From Paracoccus kondratievae (lineage in GTDB: Bacteria > Pseudomonadota > Alphaproteobacteria > Rhodobacterales > Rhodobacteraceae), in contig NZ_CP045072.1 in the NCBI RefSeq assembly GCF_009301415.1, positions 28,501 through 92,500 of the forward strand: a stretch of DNA of 64,000 nucleotides, written 5' to 3'. The first letter of the stretch is position 1; the number at the start of each line of letters is the position of its first letter. This document shows positions 25,325-33,471 of this stretch, one piece after another. Both the position numbers and the translations under genes were made by a program. A model generated the notes under the pieces. That model did no database searches. It saw only the letters and a list, made by a program, of their open reading frames with translations, and was not told where the DNA came from.

Positions 25325-25503
25325 AAAACATTGCTCTGACTCGGCCCTTTGGGCAGCGGTGACCGGCGAATCCGCCATCCTTATCTCTGCGCGTGGTTGC
25401 GGACGATAAAAGCTTTCTCCCTGACCCGGGGTTTTTGGAATGGCCGCGGCCGTTCTGGTCAGGGATATTAGACGACAAATCAGATCGTCATTAGGAGAGA
25501 CCC
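25325..25503. other. Intergenic region ahead of the organosulfur operon
   Basis: This is the first part of a 413-base stretch between mobA and the monooxygenase gene. It contains no gene I can support. Near its end is an imperfect inverted repeat, GACGA at 25471-25475 and TCGTC at 25485-25489, of doubtful significance. A promoter for the downstream operon is expected here but no clear -35/-10 pair was identified. The remainder holds the possible leader peptide and hairpin listed separately. Confidence 0.6.
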
Positions 25504-25653
25504 ATGACCCTCTGCATCGCCGGTTATCCCGGCCGTTCAGACGGCCTGCCGCAAGCCATGCTGGCGGTCGCTCTGATGGCAGATGAGGCCGCAATCTGCG
25601 CCATTGCCGCACCGCGATGTATGCGGCGGCACATGTTCGCCGCGACTGCCTGA
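25504..25653 (+). CDS. Possible 49-residue leader peptide (uORF) before the organosulfur operon
   Basis: A short frame begins at an ATG 5 bases after AGGAGAG, an excellent ribosome site, and codes for 49 residues containing three cysteines and several methionines (MTLCIAGYP ... IAAPRCMRRHMFAATA). It ends 84 bases before the monooxygenase start, with a hairpin between. The Cys/Met content and position suggest a regulatory leader sensing sulfur amino acid supply, or a small protein. No homologue can be named; the support is the ribosome site, position and composition only. Confidence 0.4.
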   Translation: MTLCIAGYPGRSDGLPQAMLAVALMADEAAICAIAAPRCMRRHMFAATA

Positions 25654-25683
25654 CCCTCACACCAGATCTCATCCCCTGATCCA

Positions 25684-25712
25684 GGCTGACCCGCCCTCTC
25701 GCGGGACCAGCC
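25684..25712 (+). other. Hairpin between the leader frame and the monooxygenase gene
   Basis: GGCTG at 25684-25688 pairs with CAGCC at 25708-25712, and CCCGC at 25690-25694 pairs with GCGGG at 25701-25705, giving an interrupted 10-bp stem with a 6-base loop. It lies after the possible leader peptide and 25 bases before the monooxygenase start and could be part of an attenuator. Confidence 0.45.
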
Positions 25713-25737
25713 GAGTATTGCCAAAAGGAAAGCACAG

Positions 25738-27090
25738 ATGACCCGCAAGATCCGCCTTGGTGCCTTTCTTCCCGGTGGCGGCCAGCATATTGCCGCCTGG
25801 CGCCACCCCGACCAGCCCGCCGACGGGGCGACCAGTTTTGATTTCCATCTCAAGCTTGCTCAAGAGGCCGAGCGCGGCCTTTTTGACGCCTATTTCCTTG
25901 CCGACGGGCTTGCCATCGCCTTTGGCGGCAGTATCGAGGGCGGCAATGCCAAGGTCGCGGGCTTTGAGCCGGTGACCCTGTTTTCGGCGCTTGCGCCGCT
26001 GACGCGGAACCTTGGCTTTATCGCCACCGCTTCGACCACCTACGAAGAACCCTATAACCTTGCGCGCAAATTCGCCTCGCTTGATCTGATATCGGACGGG
26101 CGTACGGGCTGGAACGTGGTGACAACAGCCACGGAAAGCGCGGCGCATAACTTTAGCCTTGACCACCAGCACCCACATGCATGGCGCTATCGCCGGGCGG
26201 CGGAATTCGTCGATGTGGTCAAGAAACTTTGGGACAGTTTCGAGGACGACGCCTTTATCCGCGACAAGGAAACCGGGGTGTTCTTTGACGTCGATAAGGT
26301 GCATTTCACTGATCATCAGGGCGAACATTTCAAGGTCAGGGGGCCGCTGAACGTTTCGCGCTCGGCGCAGGGGCATCCGGTCATCGTCCAGGCCGGCCAG
26401 TCCGAGGACGGCCGCGGCCTTGCCGCCGCCACCGCCGAGGTGATCTTTACCGCCCATCAGCGTCTTGATACCGCGCAGGAATTCTATCGCGATATCAAGG
26501 CCCGGGCGCGTGGGCTGGGACGTAACCCCGATCACATCCTGATCATGCCGGGCGTCTCGCCCTTTGTCGGCCGGACCGAGGCCGAAGCGCGCGAAAAGTA
26601 TGAGCGCCTTACCAGCCTGATTCTGGAAGAGGACGGAATCGCGCTGATCAAGGGGCTGACAGGCGGTACGCTGGATCTGACCGGCGCCGATCTGGATGGG
26701 CCGCTGCCGCCGCTTGATCCGACCGAGGGGATGAAGTCGCGCCAGACGCTGATCCGCCAGATCGCCGATGAAAACGGCTTTACCATCCGTCAGCTTTACC
26801 AATGGATCGCCTCGGCGCGCGGTCATTTCACCATTGTGGGCAGCGCCCGGCAGGTCGCCGATACCCTGCAGGAATGGTTCGAGAACGAGGGTGCGGATGG
26901 TTTCAATATCCTGCCGCCTTGGTTGCCGACCGGGCTGACCGATTTCGTCGATCTGGTCATCCCCGAGCTGCAACGCCGCGGGCTGTTCCGCACCGAATAC
27001 GAAGGCCGGACCCTGCGCGAAAATCTGGGCCTGCCCTTCCCTGAAAACCGCTGGACGGTGCAGCGCCGTTCGGTTCATGCGGCGGAGTGA
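25738..27090 (+). CDS. FMN-dependent monooxygenase, NtaA/SnaA/DszA family
   Basis: This 450-residue protein is a bacterial luciferase-like monooxygenase of the nitrilotriacetate/dibenzothiophene-sulfone family; it would use reduced FMN from a separate reductase, which is not in the window. Family features are GAFLPGGGQHIAAWRHP at the start, LFDAYFLADGL, SDGRTGWNVVTTATESAAHNF, GHPVIVQAGQSEDGR and DGFNILPPWLP near the end. The adjoining SsuABC-like transporter suggests an organosulfur substrate such as a sulfonate or sulfone, but the exact substrate cannot be read from sequence. AAAAGGAAAG precedes the ATG. Confidence 0.88.
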   Translation: MTRKIRLGAFLPGGGQHIAAWRHPDQPADGATSFDFHLKLAQEAERGLFDAYFLADGLAIAFGGSIEGGNAKVAGFEPVTLFSALAPLTRNLGFIATASTTYEEPYNLARKFASLDLISDGRTGWNVVTTATESAAHNFSLDHQHPHAWRYRRAAEFVDVVKKLWDSFEDDAFIRDKETGVFFDVDKVHFTDHQGEHFKVRGPLNVSRSAQGHPVIVQAGQSEDGRGLAAATAEVIFTAHQRLDTAQEFYRDIKARARGLGRNPDHILIMPGVSPFVGRTEAEAREKYERLTSLILEEDGIALIKGLTGGTLDLTGADLDGPLPPLDPTEGMKSRQTLIRQIADENGFTIRQLYQWIASARGHFTIVGSARQVADTLQEWFENEGADGFNILPPWLPTGLTDFVDLVIPELQRRGLFRTEYEGRTLRENLGLPFPENRWTVQRRSVHAAE

Positions 27091-27094
27091 CACG

Positions 27095-27934
27095 ATGACC
27101 TATCAGCATCTCGACAGCACCACCGTGCAGGTATCCGGCGAAAGCGCAGAGCCGGGCCTGACCCGTCGCGGGGCGGCTTTTGCCCGTGAGGCATTGTCGC
27201 GCTATGGCCTTCTTGCCGGTTTCCTGATCCTTTGGCAGGTGGCAAGCCGGTCCGGCTGGGTCAGCCCCTCGGTGCTGCCGCCGCTGGATACCATCGCATC
27301 GGCGCTGTGGAACGGGATCGCCTCGGGTGCGCTGGTCGATGACATCGCGATCAGTCTGCAACGCTCGGGTATCGCTTTTGCTGCGGCGGTGGTGCTGGGC
27401 ATCCCTTTGGGGCTGTTCATGGGCCAGATCGCGGCGGTGGAACGGGCGCTTGATCCGATCCTGCAACTTTTCCGTCAGACCTCGGCACTGGCGCTTTACC
27501 CGGTCTTTATCCTGCTATTGGGACTGGGTGAGACCTCCAAGATCTTTGTGATCTTCTGGGCGACGCTGTTTCCGGTCCTGTTGGCCACCATCGGCGGCGT
27601 GAAAGAGGTGGACCGCAAGCTGATCGAGATGGCCCGGACCTATGGCGCGACGCCCCTTGCGGTGTTCCGGCGTGTGATCCTGCCCGCGTCGGTTCCGTCG
27701 ATCTTTGTCGGACTGCGACTGTCGGCGACCACGGCGCTATTGCTGCTGATCGCGGCTGAAATGATCGGCGCGAACAAGGGCCTGGGTTTTCAGGTGATGA
27801 ACGCTCAGTACAATTTCCAGATCCCGCTGATGTTCGCGTCGATCTTTTTGCTGGCTGGTCTGGGGCTTGTGGCGAACTTCATCCTTGTTGCGCTGCAAAA
27901 CCGCCTGTGCCGCTGGGCCGCGCCCGTCCGCTGA
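27095..27934 (+). CDS. ABC transporter permease, SsuC/TauC-like
   Basis: This 279-residue inner-membrane protein belongs to the sulfonate/nitrate/taurine permease family. It has about six hydrophobic segments and the cytoplasmic EAA-type loop ARTYGATPLAVFRRVILPASVPSI. With the binding protein at 27964 and the ATPase at 28944 it would form a sulfonate-type importer. The ATG at 27095 is chosen over one at 27077 because GGAG sits just upstream; it starts 4 bases after the monooxygenase stop. Confidence 0.9.
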   Translation: MTYQHLDSTTVQVSGESAEPGLTRRGAAFAREALSRYGLLAGFLILWQVASRSGWVSPSVLPPLDTIASALWNGIASGALVDDIAISLQRSGIAFAAAVVLGIPLGLFMGQIAAVERALDPILQLFRQTSALALYPVFILLLGLGETSKIFVIFWATLFPVLLATIGGVKEVDRKLIEMARTYGATPLAVFRRVILPASVPSIFVGLRLSATTALLLLIAAEMIGANKGLGFQVMNAQYNFQIPLMFASIFLLAGLGLVANFILVALQNRLCRWAAPVR

Positions 27935-27963
27935 TCACCCCCCTTTCAAGAAAGAGACACCCC

Positions 27964-28947
27964 ATGACTGCTATCTTTTCCCTGCGCAGCCTTGCGCTGA
28001 CGACCGCGCTTGGCCTTTCGTTCGGCACCGCTGCTGAGGCCGAGGTGACCCTACGCTATCTGGCCAGCCATGGCGGCCTGTCGGCCCATGAACTGGCCGA
28101 AGAACTGGGCTATTACGAAGGCACCGGGATCAAGCTTGAAAACCTTGGCTATGCCTCGGGCGGGCCTGAATCGCTGATCGCCCTTGCCGGGGGCAGTGCC
28201 GATATCGGCAGCGCGGCGACCTCGGCTGTGCTGAACTCGATTATCGGCGGGAATGACTTTGTCGCCGCCTATCCGACCCAGGGCATCAATGACGAGGTCC
28301 AGTCGATCTTTTACGTGCTCGAAGACAGCCCGATCAAGTCGATCGAGGATATCGCGGGCAAGACTGTCGCCGTGAACACTCTGGGTGCTCATCTGGATTA
28401 TACCGTTCGCGAGGCGCTGCACCAAAAAGGGCTGCCGCAGGATGCGGTTAACCTTGTCGTCGTCCCGGGACCGCAGCTTGAACAGGTGCTGCGTTCAAAA
28501 CAGGTGGATGTGTCGGCATTTGGCTATTGGCAGACCACCTTTGAGGGCGCGGCCCGTCAGGGTGGCGGCATCCGCGCGATCTTTGACGATACCGACGTGC
28601 TGGGCGAGATCGCGGGCGGCTTTGTCGTTCTGCGCCGCGACTGGGTAGATGCCCATCCGCAAGAGGCGCGCGCCTTTGTCGATGGTGCGGCCAAGGCGCT
28701 GGACTGGGCGCGCGAGAACCCTGACGAGGCCAAAAAGGTATTCGCCAAGGTGCTGAGCGAGCGGGGCGAAAACCCCGAGGTCGCGCAGTATTTCGCCGGC
28801 TACGGTGTGCGCAAAGGCGGCCTGCCGGTCGAGCGTGACATCCAGTTCTGGATCGACGTGCTTGAACGCGAAGGCAAGGTCGAAAAGGGCAAGCTCAAGG
28901 CAGCCGACATTCTGCTGGTCAGCGGCGAAGCGGTGGCGGCGAAATGA
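27964..28947 (+). CDS. ABC substrate-binding protein, SsuA/NMT1-like
   Basis: This 327-residue exported protein (signal peptide to about residue 26, GTAAEAE) has the NMT1/SsuA-type periplasmic-binding fold: HELAEELGYYEGTGIKLE, SLIALAGGSADIGSAA and DIAGKTVAVNTLGAHLDY. It would capture the sulfur compound for the permease and ATPase beside it. It starts 29 bases after the permease; the ATG is at 27964, the upstream in-frame part being non-coding. It overlaps the ATPase gene by 4 bases. Confidence 0.9.
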   Translation: MTAIFSLRSLALTTALGLSFGTAAEAEVTLRYLASHGGLSAHELAEELGYYEGTGIKLENLGYASGGPESLIALAGGSADIGSAATSAVLNSIIGGNDFVAAYPTQGINDEVQSIFYVLEDSPIKSIEDIAGKTVAVNTLGAHLDYTVREALHQKGLPQDAVNLVVVPGPQLEQVLRSKQVDVSAFGYWQTTFEGAARQGGGIRAIFDDTDVLGEIAGGFVVLRRDWVDAHPQEARAFVDGAAKALDWARENPDEAKKVFAKVLSERGENPEVAQYFAGYGVRKGGLPVERDIQFWIDVLEREGKVEKGKLKAADILLVSGEAVAAK

Positions 28948-29717
28948 CGGATCTGCAACCTTCCATCCTGCGCGGAGAGGTCAAGGTCAGGGGCCTGTCC
29001 AAATCCTATGCGCTGAACCGCAGTTCGCTTTCGGTGCTGCGTAATCTGGATCTGGACGTGAACGGTGGCGAGATCCTCGCCATCGTCGGCCCCTCGGGCT
29101 GCGGCAAGACCACGCTTTTGCGGGTACTCGCCGGACTTGAATCGCCCGACCGGGGCGAGGTGCTGATCGACGGCCATCCGGTAGCCGGCGTCGGGCGGGA
29201 ACGGGCCGTGATCTTTCAGGAACCCCGGCTTCTGCCATGGCTCACGGTACTGGAAAACGTCGCCTTCGGGCTTGAGGTGCGGGGCGTTCCCGCCGCTCAG
29301 GCCCGCGAACGGGCGCGCCATTACATTCACCTTGTCGGTCTGACCGAATTTGCCGAGGCGTGGCCGCGCCAGCTTTCGGGTGGCATGGCGCAACGCGTCG
29401 GCATCGCCCGTGCCCTGACCGTGCAGCCCGAAATCCTGCTGCTGGACGAGCCTTTTGGCGCGCTGGACGCCATGACCAAGCTGACTATGCAAGAAGAGCT
29501 GGCCCGCATCTGGCGTGAAGAGGGCGTGACCATGATTCTTGTTACGCATGACCTTGAAGAAGCGATCTTTCTTGCCGATCGGGTGCTGGTCCTGTCCCGC
29601 GACAATAGCGACCCCGCCCGTCTGATTGATGTGGACCTGCCGCGACCACGGGATCGCAGCGAGCAGGGCTTTGTTGCCATGCGCCGCCGTCTGATGGCGG
29701 AGTTCGGTCTGCATTGA
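28944..29717 (+). CDS. ABC transporter ATP-binding protein, SsuB/TauB-like
   Basis: This 257-residue ATPase carries Walker A GPSGCGKTT, signature LSGGMAQRVGIARAL, Walker B ILLLDEPFGALDAMTK and the H-loop LVTHDLEEA, all typical of sulfonate/nitrate importers. It overlaps the binding-protein gene by 4 bases and ends the operon, followed by a strong terminator. Confidence 0.92.
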   Translation: MTDLQPSILRGEVKVRGLSKSYALNRSSLSVLRNLDLDVNGGEILAIVGPSGCGKTTLLRVLAGLESPDRGEVLIDGHPVAGVGRERAVIFQEPRLLPWLTVLENVAFGLEVRGVPAAQARERARHYIHLVGLTEFAEAWPRQLSGGMAQRVGIARALTVQPEILLLDEPFGALDAMTKLTMQEELARIWREEGVTMILVTHDLEEAIFLADRVLVLSRDNSDPARLIDVDLPRPRDRSEQGFVAMRRRLMAEFGLH

Positions 29718-29724
29718 CCGCGAG

Positions 29725-29774
29725 CCCTGTCTGGCCGCCTCTCCTCCCTCCGCCATGCGGGCCAGACAGGGTTT
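29725..29774 (+). terminator. Intrinsic terminator after the SsuB-like gene
   Basis: CCCTGTCTGGCC at 29725-29736 pairs perfectly with GGCCAGACAGGG at 29760-29771 (12 bp, 23-base loop), followed by TTT. It lies 7 bases after the ATPase stop and closes the organosulfur operon before the TetR gene. Confidence 0.85.
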
Positions 29775-29852
29775 CGTGATCTTTTGCTTTCCTGCAGGCA
29801 ATGGGTGCGGGCGCTTTGCGTGATGGTCTCGACTTAAGGGCGGAAATCCTGT

Positions 29853-29866
29853 ATCAATCGATTGAT
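29853..29866. promoter_or_regulatory. Perfect palindrome ATCAATCGATTGAT, likely TetR-family operator
   Basis: The 14-base sequence ATCAATCGATTGAT is its own reverse complement. It lies 11 bases before the likely start (29878) of the TetR-family regulator gene, where a regulator that represses its own operon would bind. No experimental site is known for this protein; the assignment rests on symmetry and position. Confidence 0.6.
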
Positions 29867-29877
29867 TGATTTCTGGT

Positions 29878-30519
29878 ATGTCGGCCATGAAACCGCATCC
29901 GACCCGCGTCGCGCTGATCCGCGCTGCTATGGAGCAGTTTGGGCATGGCGGCTTTGAGGCCGCCTCGACCCGGGCCATCGCTGCGCAGGCGGGGGTCAAT
30001 ATTTCCTCGATCGCCTATCATTTCGGCGGCAAAGAGAGATTGCGCCTTGCCTGTGCCGATATGGTGGCGGAATGGGTGGCGCATGTCGCCCGCCCTCTGC
30101 CCGCAGGTCAAGAGCGGCCGGATGCGCGTCTGGCGCGTCTGATCCTGCGGCGTCTGGTCCGCCGGATCGTGACCTTTCTGATTGTCAGCCCCGGTGCCAG
30201 CGACGCGGTAGCCTTTGTGCTGCGCGAACTGGCCCAGCCGGGCAGCCCGGTGCTGGACCGGCTTTACCTGACGCTGGTCGAGCCGCGCCACCGGGGGCTA
30301 TGCGCGCTGTGGTCCGCCGCGACAGGTGCTGATGCCGAGGATGAGGACGTCAAGCTTGCCGTATTTTCGCTGTTCGGGCAGGCGGTCTATTTCCGTGTCG
30401 CCGCGCCCATCGTTCAGCGCCGGATGGGGTGGAGCCAGTATTCCCGCACCGAGGCCCGTGCGATCATGCGCCGCATGCTGATCAACCTTGACCGGATGAT
30501 CGGGGGCGGGGATGGCTGA
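29878..30519 (+). CDS. TetR-family regulator, CecR (YbiH)-like
   Basis: This regulator of about 213 residues has an N-terminal TetR helix-turn-helix (TRVALIRAAMEQFGHGGFEAASTRAIAAQAGVNI in part, with the AYHFGGKERL recognition-helix end) and a C-terminal domain of the CecR/YbiH type (FVLRELAQPGSPVLDRLY). It heads a set with an HlyD protein, an ABC ATPase and a permease, the order seen for E. coli cecR-ybhGFSR. Starts at TTG 29866, ATG 29878 and ATG 29887 are all possible and none has a good ribosome site. A palindrome lies just upstream. Confidence 0.87.
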   Translation: MSAMKPHPTRVALIRAAMEQFGHGGFEAASTRAIAAQAGVNISSIAYHFGGKERLRLACADMVAEWVAHVARPLPAGQERPDARLARLILRRLVRRIVTFLIVSPGASDAVAFVLRELAQPGSPVLDRLYLTLVEPRHRGLCALWSAATGADAEDEDVKLAVFSLFGQAVYFRVAAPIVQRRMGWSQYSRTEARAIMRRMLINLDRMIGGGDG

Positions 30520-31453
30520 CCTGCTGTGCGCATTGGGCTTTCTTGCTGCGTTGCTGCCCTATTGTGGGGCATCCGCACCGCTGGGCACCGGCTATGTCGA
30601 GGGCGAGTATATCCACATCGCACCGATAGTGGCAGCCCGGGTCGAGATGCTGGACGTCCAGCGCGGTGACCGGGTCGAGGCGGGACAGCTTTTGGTCCAG
30701 ATGGAAAACCGCGACGCTGCGTTCGCGCTGGCTGGGGCAGAGGCGGCCTATACCCGCGCGGCCAGCGCATTAGCTGATCTGGAAAAAGGTGGCCGCACGC
30801 CCGAGATTGCCGCCAGCGAGGCCGCCGTCGCCTCGGCCCGCGCCCATGCCGATCAGACGGCGCGCGAGGCCGTGCGGCAAGAGCGGTTGCTTGCACAGCG
30901 CGTCAGCTCGCCCGCTCAGCTGGACGATGCCCGCGCTGCTGCCGATATGGCGCAGGCCGCGCTGCATGAGGCCGAGGCCCGGCTGGCCGTGGTCGCCTTG
31001 CCCGCCCGTCCCGATGCCATCGCCGCCACCCGCGCCACGCTGTCCGAGGCCGGGGCAAACCGCGAGGCGATGGAATGGCAGCTTCAGCAGCGTCGCCTGA
31101 CCGCCCCAGCCCCGGGCATTGTCACCGATATCCTGCGCCATCCGGGTGAAATGGCCGGACCCTCGGCCCCTGTGCTGGTTTTTCTGCCGGACGGGGCGCT
31201 GCGGCTGCGCTTTTACGTCAGCGAAGCGGATATTTCGGCGCTGGCTTTGGGGACGCGGCTGACGGTCGGTTGCGACGGTTGCGCGCCCGTCTCGGCCACC
31301 GTTTCATTCATCGCGGATGAGGCCGAGTTTACGCCTCCGGTCATCTATGCCCGCGACAGCCGGCAAAAGCTGATCTATCTGGTCGAGGCCGTCCCGGACC
31401 CCGGCAATGCGCTGAAGCCCGGCCAGATCGTTGAGGTCTGGGCTGAGCCATGA
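30512..31453 (+). CDS. HlyD-family periplasmic adaptor, YbhG-like
   Basis: This 313-residue membrane-fusion protein has an N-terminal hydrophobic anchor (residues about 4-22), a biotinyl-lipoyl-like region (VAARVEMLDVQRGDRVEAGQLL), a long helical hairpin (residues 75-195, Ala-rich) and a beta-barrel (PDGALRLRFYVSEADI). It would join an inner-membrane ABC pump to the periplasm. It overlaps the TetR gene by 8 bases and the ATPase gene by 4, so the four genes form one operon. Confidence 0.88.
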   Translation: MADLLCALGFLAALLPYCGASAPLGTGYVEGEYIHIAPIVAARVEMLDVQRGDRVEAGQLLVQMENRDAAFALAGAEAAYTRAASALADLEKGGRTPEIAASEAAVASARAHADQTAREAVRQERLLAQRVSSPAQLDDARAAADMAQAALHEAEARLAVVALPARPDAIAATRATLSEAGANREAMEWQLQQRRLTAPAPGIVTDILRHPGEMAGPSAPVLVFLPDGALRLRFYVSEADISALALGTRLTVGCDGCAPVSATVSFIADEAEFTPPVIYARDSRQKLIYLVEAVPDPGNALKPGQIVEVWAEP

Positions 31454-32358
31454 CCGTGGTGACCGCCATTGATGTCTCGGGCCTGACGAAATCCTTTGGC
31501 GGCAGGAAGGTGGTCGATGACGTCGCCCTGAAGGTCGCCGAGGGCGAAATTGCCGGGTTTCTGGGCCCGAACGGCTCGGGCAAGACGACCTGCATTCGCA
31601 TGATCTGCGGCCTTCTGACCCCCGATGCGGGCAGCGGTACGGTGCTGGGCCTTGACGTGCGCCGCGATCAGCGGGCGATCCGCCGACAGGTCGGCTATAT
31701 GACGCAGCGGTTTTCCTTTTATGAAGACCTGTCGATCGAAGAGAACCTTGGTTTCGTCGCCGGGCTTTATGGCCTGCCGCGCCAGGCGGTGCGCGACACG
31801 CTTGAGGATCTGGGCCTGACCGCGCGTCGCGCCCAGCTTGCCGGCAGCCTGTCGGGCGGGTGGAAACAGCGGCTGGCGCTTGCCGCCTGCATCATGCACC
31901 AGCCGCGTCTTTTGCTGCTTGATGAGCCGACGGCGGGTGTCGATCCCAAGGCGCGCCGGCAGTTCTGGGATGAAATCCACGCCCGCGCGCTGTCGGGCAT
32001 GACGGTGCTGGTTTCGACCCATTACATGGACGAGGCCGAGCGTTGTCACCGCATCAATTACATCGCCTATGGCAGGCTGGTGGTTTCGGGTACGGTGGCC
32101 AAGGTCATCGCGGGGGCAGGGCTGATCACGATGACCGTGCAGTCGCCCCGGCCCGGTGCGCTGGCCGAGCGGTTGCGCAAGGCTCCGGGCGTCGGGCAGG
32201 TCGAACCCTTTGGCACCTCGCTGCATGTGACCGGGCCCGACCGCGCAAGGCTTGAGGCGGCGTTGGCGGCCGAAGGGGTCTCGGGCCAGCCGGTCGAGAC
32301 AAGCCTTGAGGATGTGTTCATCCGCCTGATGGATCAGTCGCAGGACAATATGCAATGA
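31450..32358 (+). CDS. ABC transporter ATP-binding protein, YbhF-like
   Basis: This 302-residue ATPase has Walker A GPNGSGKTT, signature LSGGWKQRLALAACI and Walker B LLLLDEPTAGVDPKARR. E. coli YbhF is a double-length ATPase; this protein has only one nucleotide-binding domain, so it probably dimerises. It overlaps both the HlyD gene and the permease gene by 4 bases and belongs to a drug/lipid-type efflux operon whose substrate is unknown. Confidence 0.9.
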   Translation: MTVVTAIDVSGLTKSFGGRKVVDDVALKVAEGEIAGFLGPNGSGKTTCIRMICGLLTPDAGSGTVLGLDVRRDQRAIRRQVGYMTQRFSFYEDLSIEENLGFVAGLYGLPRQAVRDTLEDLGLTARRAQLAGSLSGGWKQRLALAACIMHQPRLLLLDEPTAGVDPKARRQFWDEIHARALSGMTVLVSTHYMDEAERCHRINYIAYGRLVVSGTVAKVIAGAGLITMTVQSPRPGALAERLRKAPGVGQVEPFGTSLHVTGPDRARLEAALAAEGVSGQPVETSLEDVFIRLMDQSQDNMQ

Positions 32359-33467
32359 GCCTTTCGCTGACACGTCTGTGGGCGATCCTGCGCAAGGAAT
32401 TCATCCAGATGCGCCGCGACCGGGTGACCTTTGCGATGATGCTGGGCGTGCCCATCATGCAATTGCTGCTGTTTGGCTATGCGATCAACAGCGATCCGCG
32501 CCACATGCCGACGGCGCTGATCGCCCCGGTTCAGGATCAGTTCAGCCGCAGCCTTGTCGCCGCGCTTGAAAACAGTGGCTATTATCGCATCACCCATCCC
32601 GATGCGCAGCCCTCTGAGGCCGAGCGGCTGATCGCGCAAGGCAAGGTCTCATTTGTCGTCACCGTACCTGCTGATTTCGGCCAGCGGTTGCTGCGTGGCG
32701 AACGGGCGCAGGTCCTGGTCGAGGCTGACGGTTCGGACCCGACGGCCACCAGCGGCGCAATCGCCGCTTTGGGTGGTATCGCCGAAAGCGCCTTTCGCCG
32801 CGACCTTGCGGTGCCCGAGGCCGCAGGACCCGAGATCGTCGTCCACCGCCGCTATAACCCCGAGGGCATCACCCATTACAACATCGTCCCCGGTCTTTTG
32901 GGTGTGATCTTGCAAATGACCATGGTGATGATGACCGCCATGGCCCTGACCCGGGAGATCGAGCGCGGCACGATGGAGAACCTGCTTGCCATGCCCGCCA
33001 CCGCGGCCGAGATCATGCTGGGCAAGATCGCGCCCTTTCTTGGCGTGGGGGCGGTGCAGGTCCTTGTGATCCTTGGTGTGGCATGGGCGCTGTTCGATGT
33101 GCCCTTCATGGGTTTGCCCGCGCTGTTGCTTGCCGGGGTGATGGTCTTTGTACTGGCGCTGGTGCTGCTTGGTTATCTGATCTCGACCGTCGCCCGTACG
33201 CAGATGCAGGCGATGCAGATTGCGATATTCGTCTTTCTGCCCTCGATTCTGCTGTCGGGGTTTATGTTCCCGTTCCGGGGCATGCCCGGCTGGGCGCAGA
33301 TGCTGGGTGAACTGTTGCCGGTCACCCATCTGCTGCGCCTCGTCCGGGGCATCATGCTAAAGGGGGCGGGGCTGCCCGATGTGCTGGCGCAATTCGGCGC
33401 GCTTTCGGTCATGGTGGTGGTGCTGGGGGCGCTGGCGCTGTTGCGGTTCCGCCGGACGCTGGACTAG
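32355..33467 (+). CDS. ABC-2-type permease, YbhS/YbhR-like
   Basis: This 370-residue protein has a first membrane segment (about residues 22-40), a large extracytoplasmic domain (residues 45-170) and five or more C-terminal segments (from about 175), as expected of an ABC-2 exporter permease. The conserved EFIQMRRDRVTF, ALTREIERGTMENLLAMP and LLPVTHLLRLVRGIMLKG are visible. Only one such gene is present, so a homodimer is likely. It converges on thiX with 4 bases between the stops and no visible terminator. Confidence 0.9.
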   Translation: MSLSLTRLWAILRKEFIQMRRDRVTFAMMLGVPIMQLLLFGYAINSDPRHMPTALIAPVQDQFSRSLVAALENSGYYRITHPDAQPSEAERLIAQGKVSFVVTVPADFGQRLLRGERAQVLVEADGSDPTATSGAIAALGGIAESAFRRDLAVPEAAGPEIVVHRRYNPEGITHYNIVPGLLGVILQMTMVMMTAMALTREIERGTMENLLAMPATAAEIMLGKIAPFLGVGAVQVLVILGVAWALFDVPFMGLPALLLAGVMVFVLALVLLGYLISTVARTQMQAMQIAIFVFLPSILLSGFMFPFRGMPGWAQMLGELLPVTHLLRLVRGIMLKGAGLPDVLAQFGALSVMVVVLGALALLRFRRTLD

Positions 33468-33471
33468 GCGC

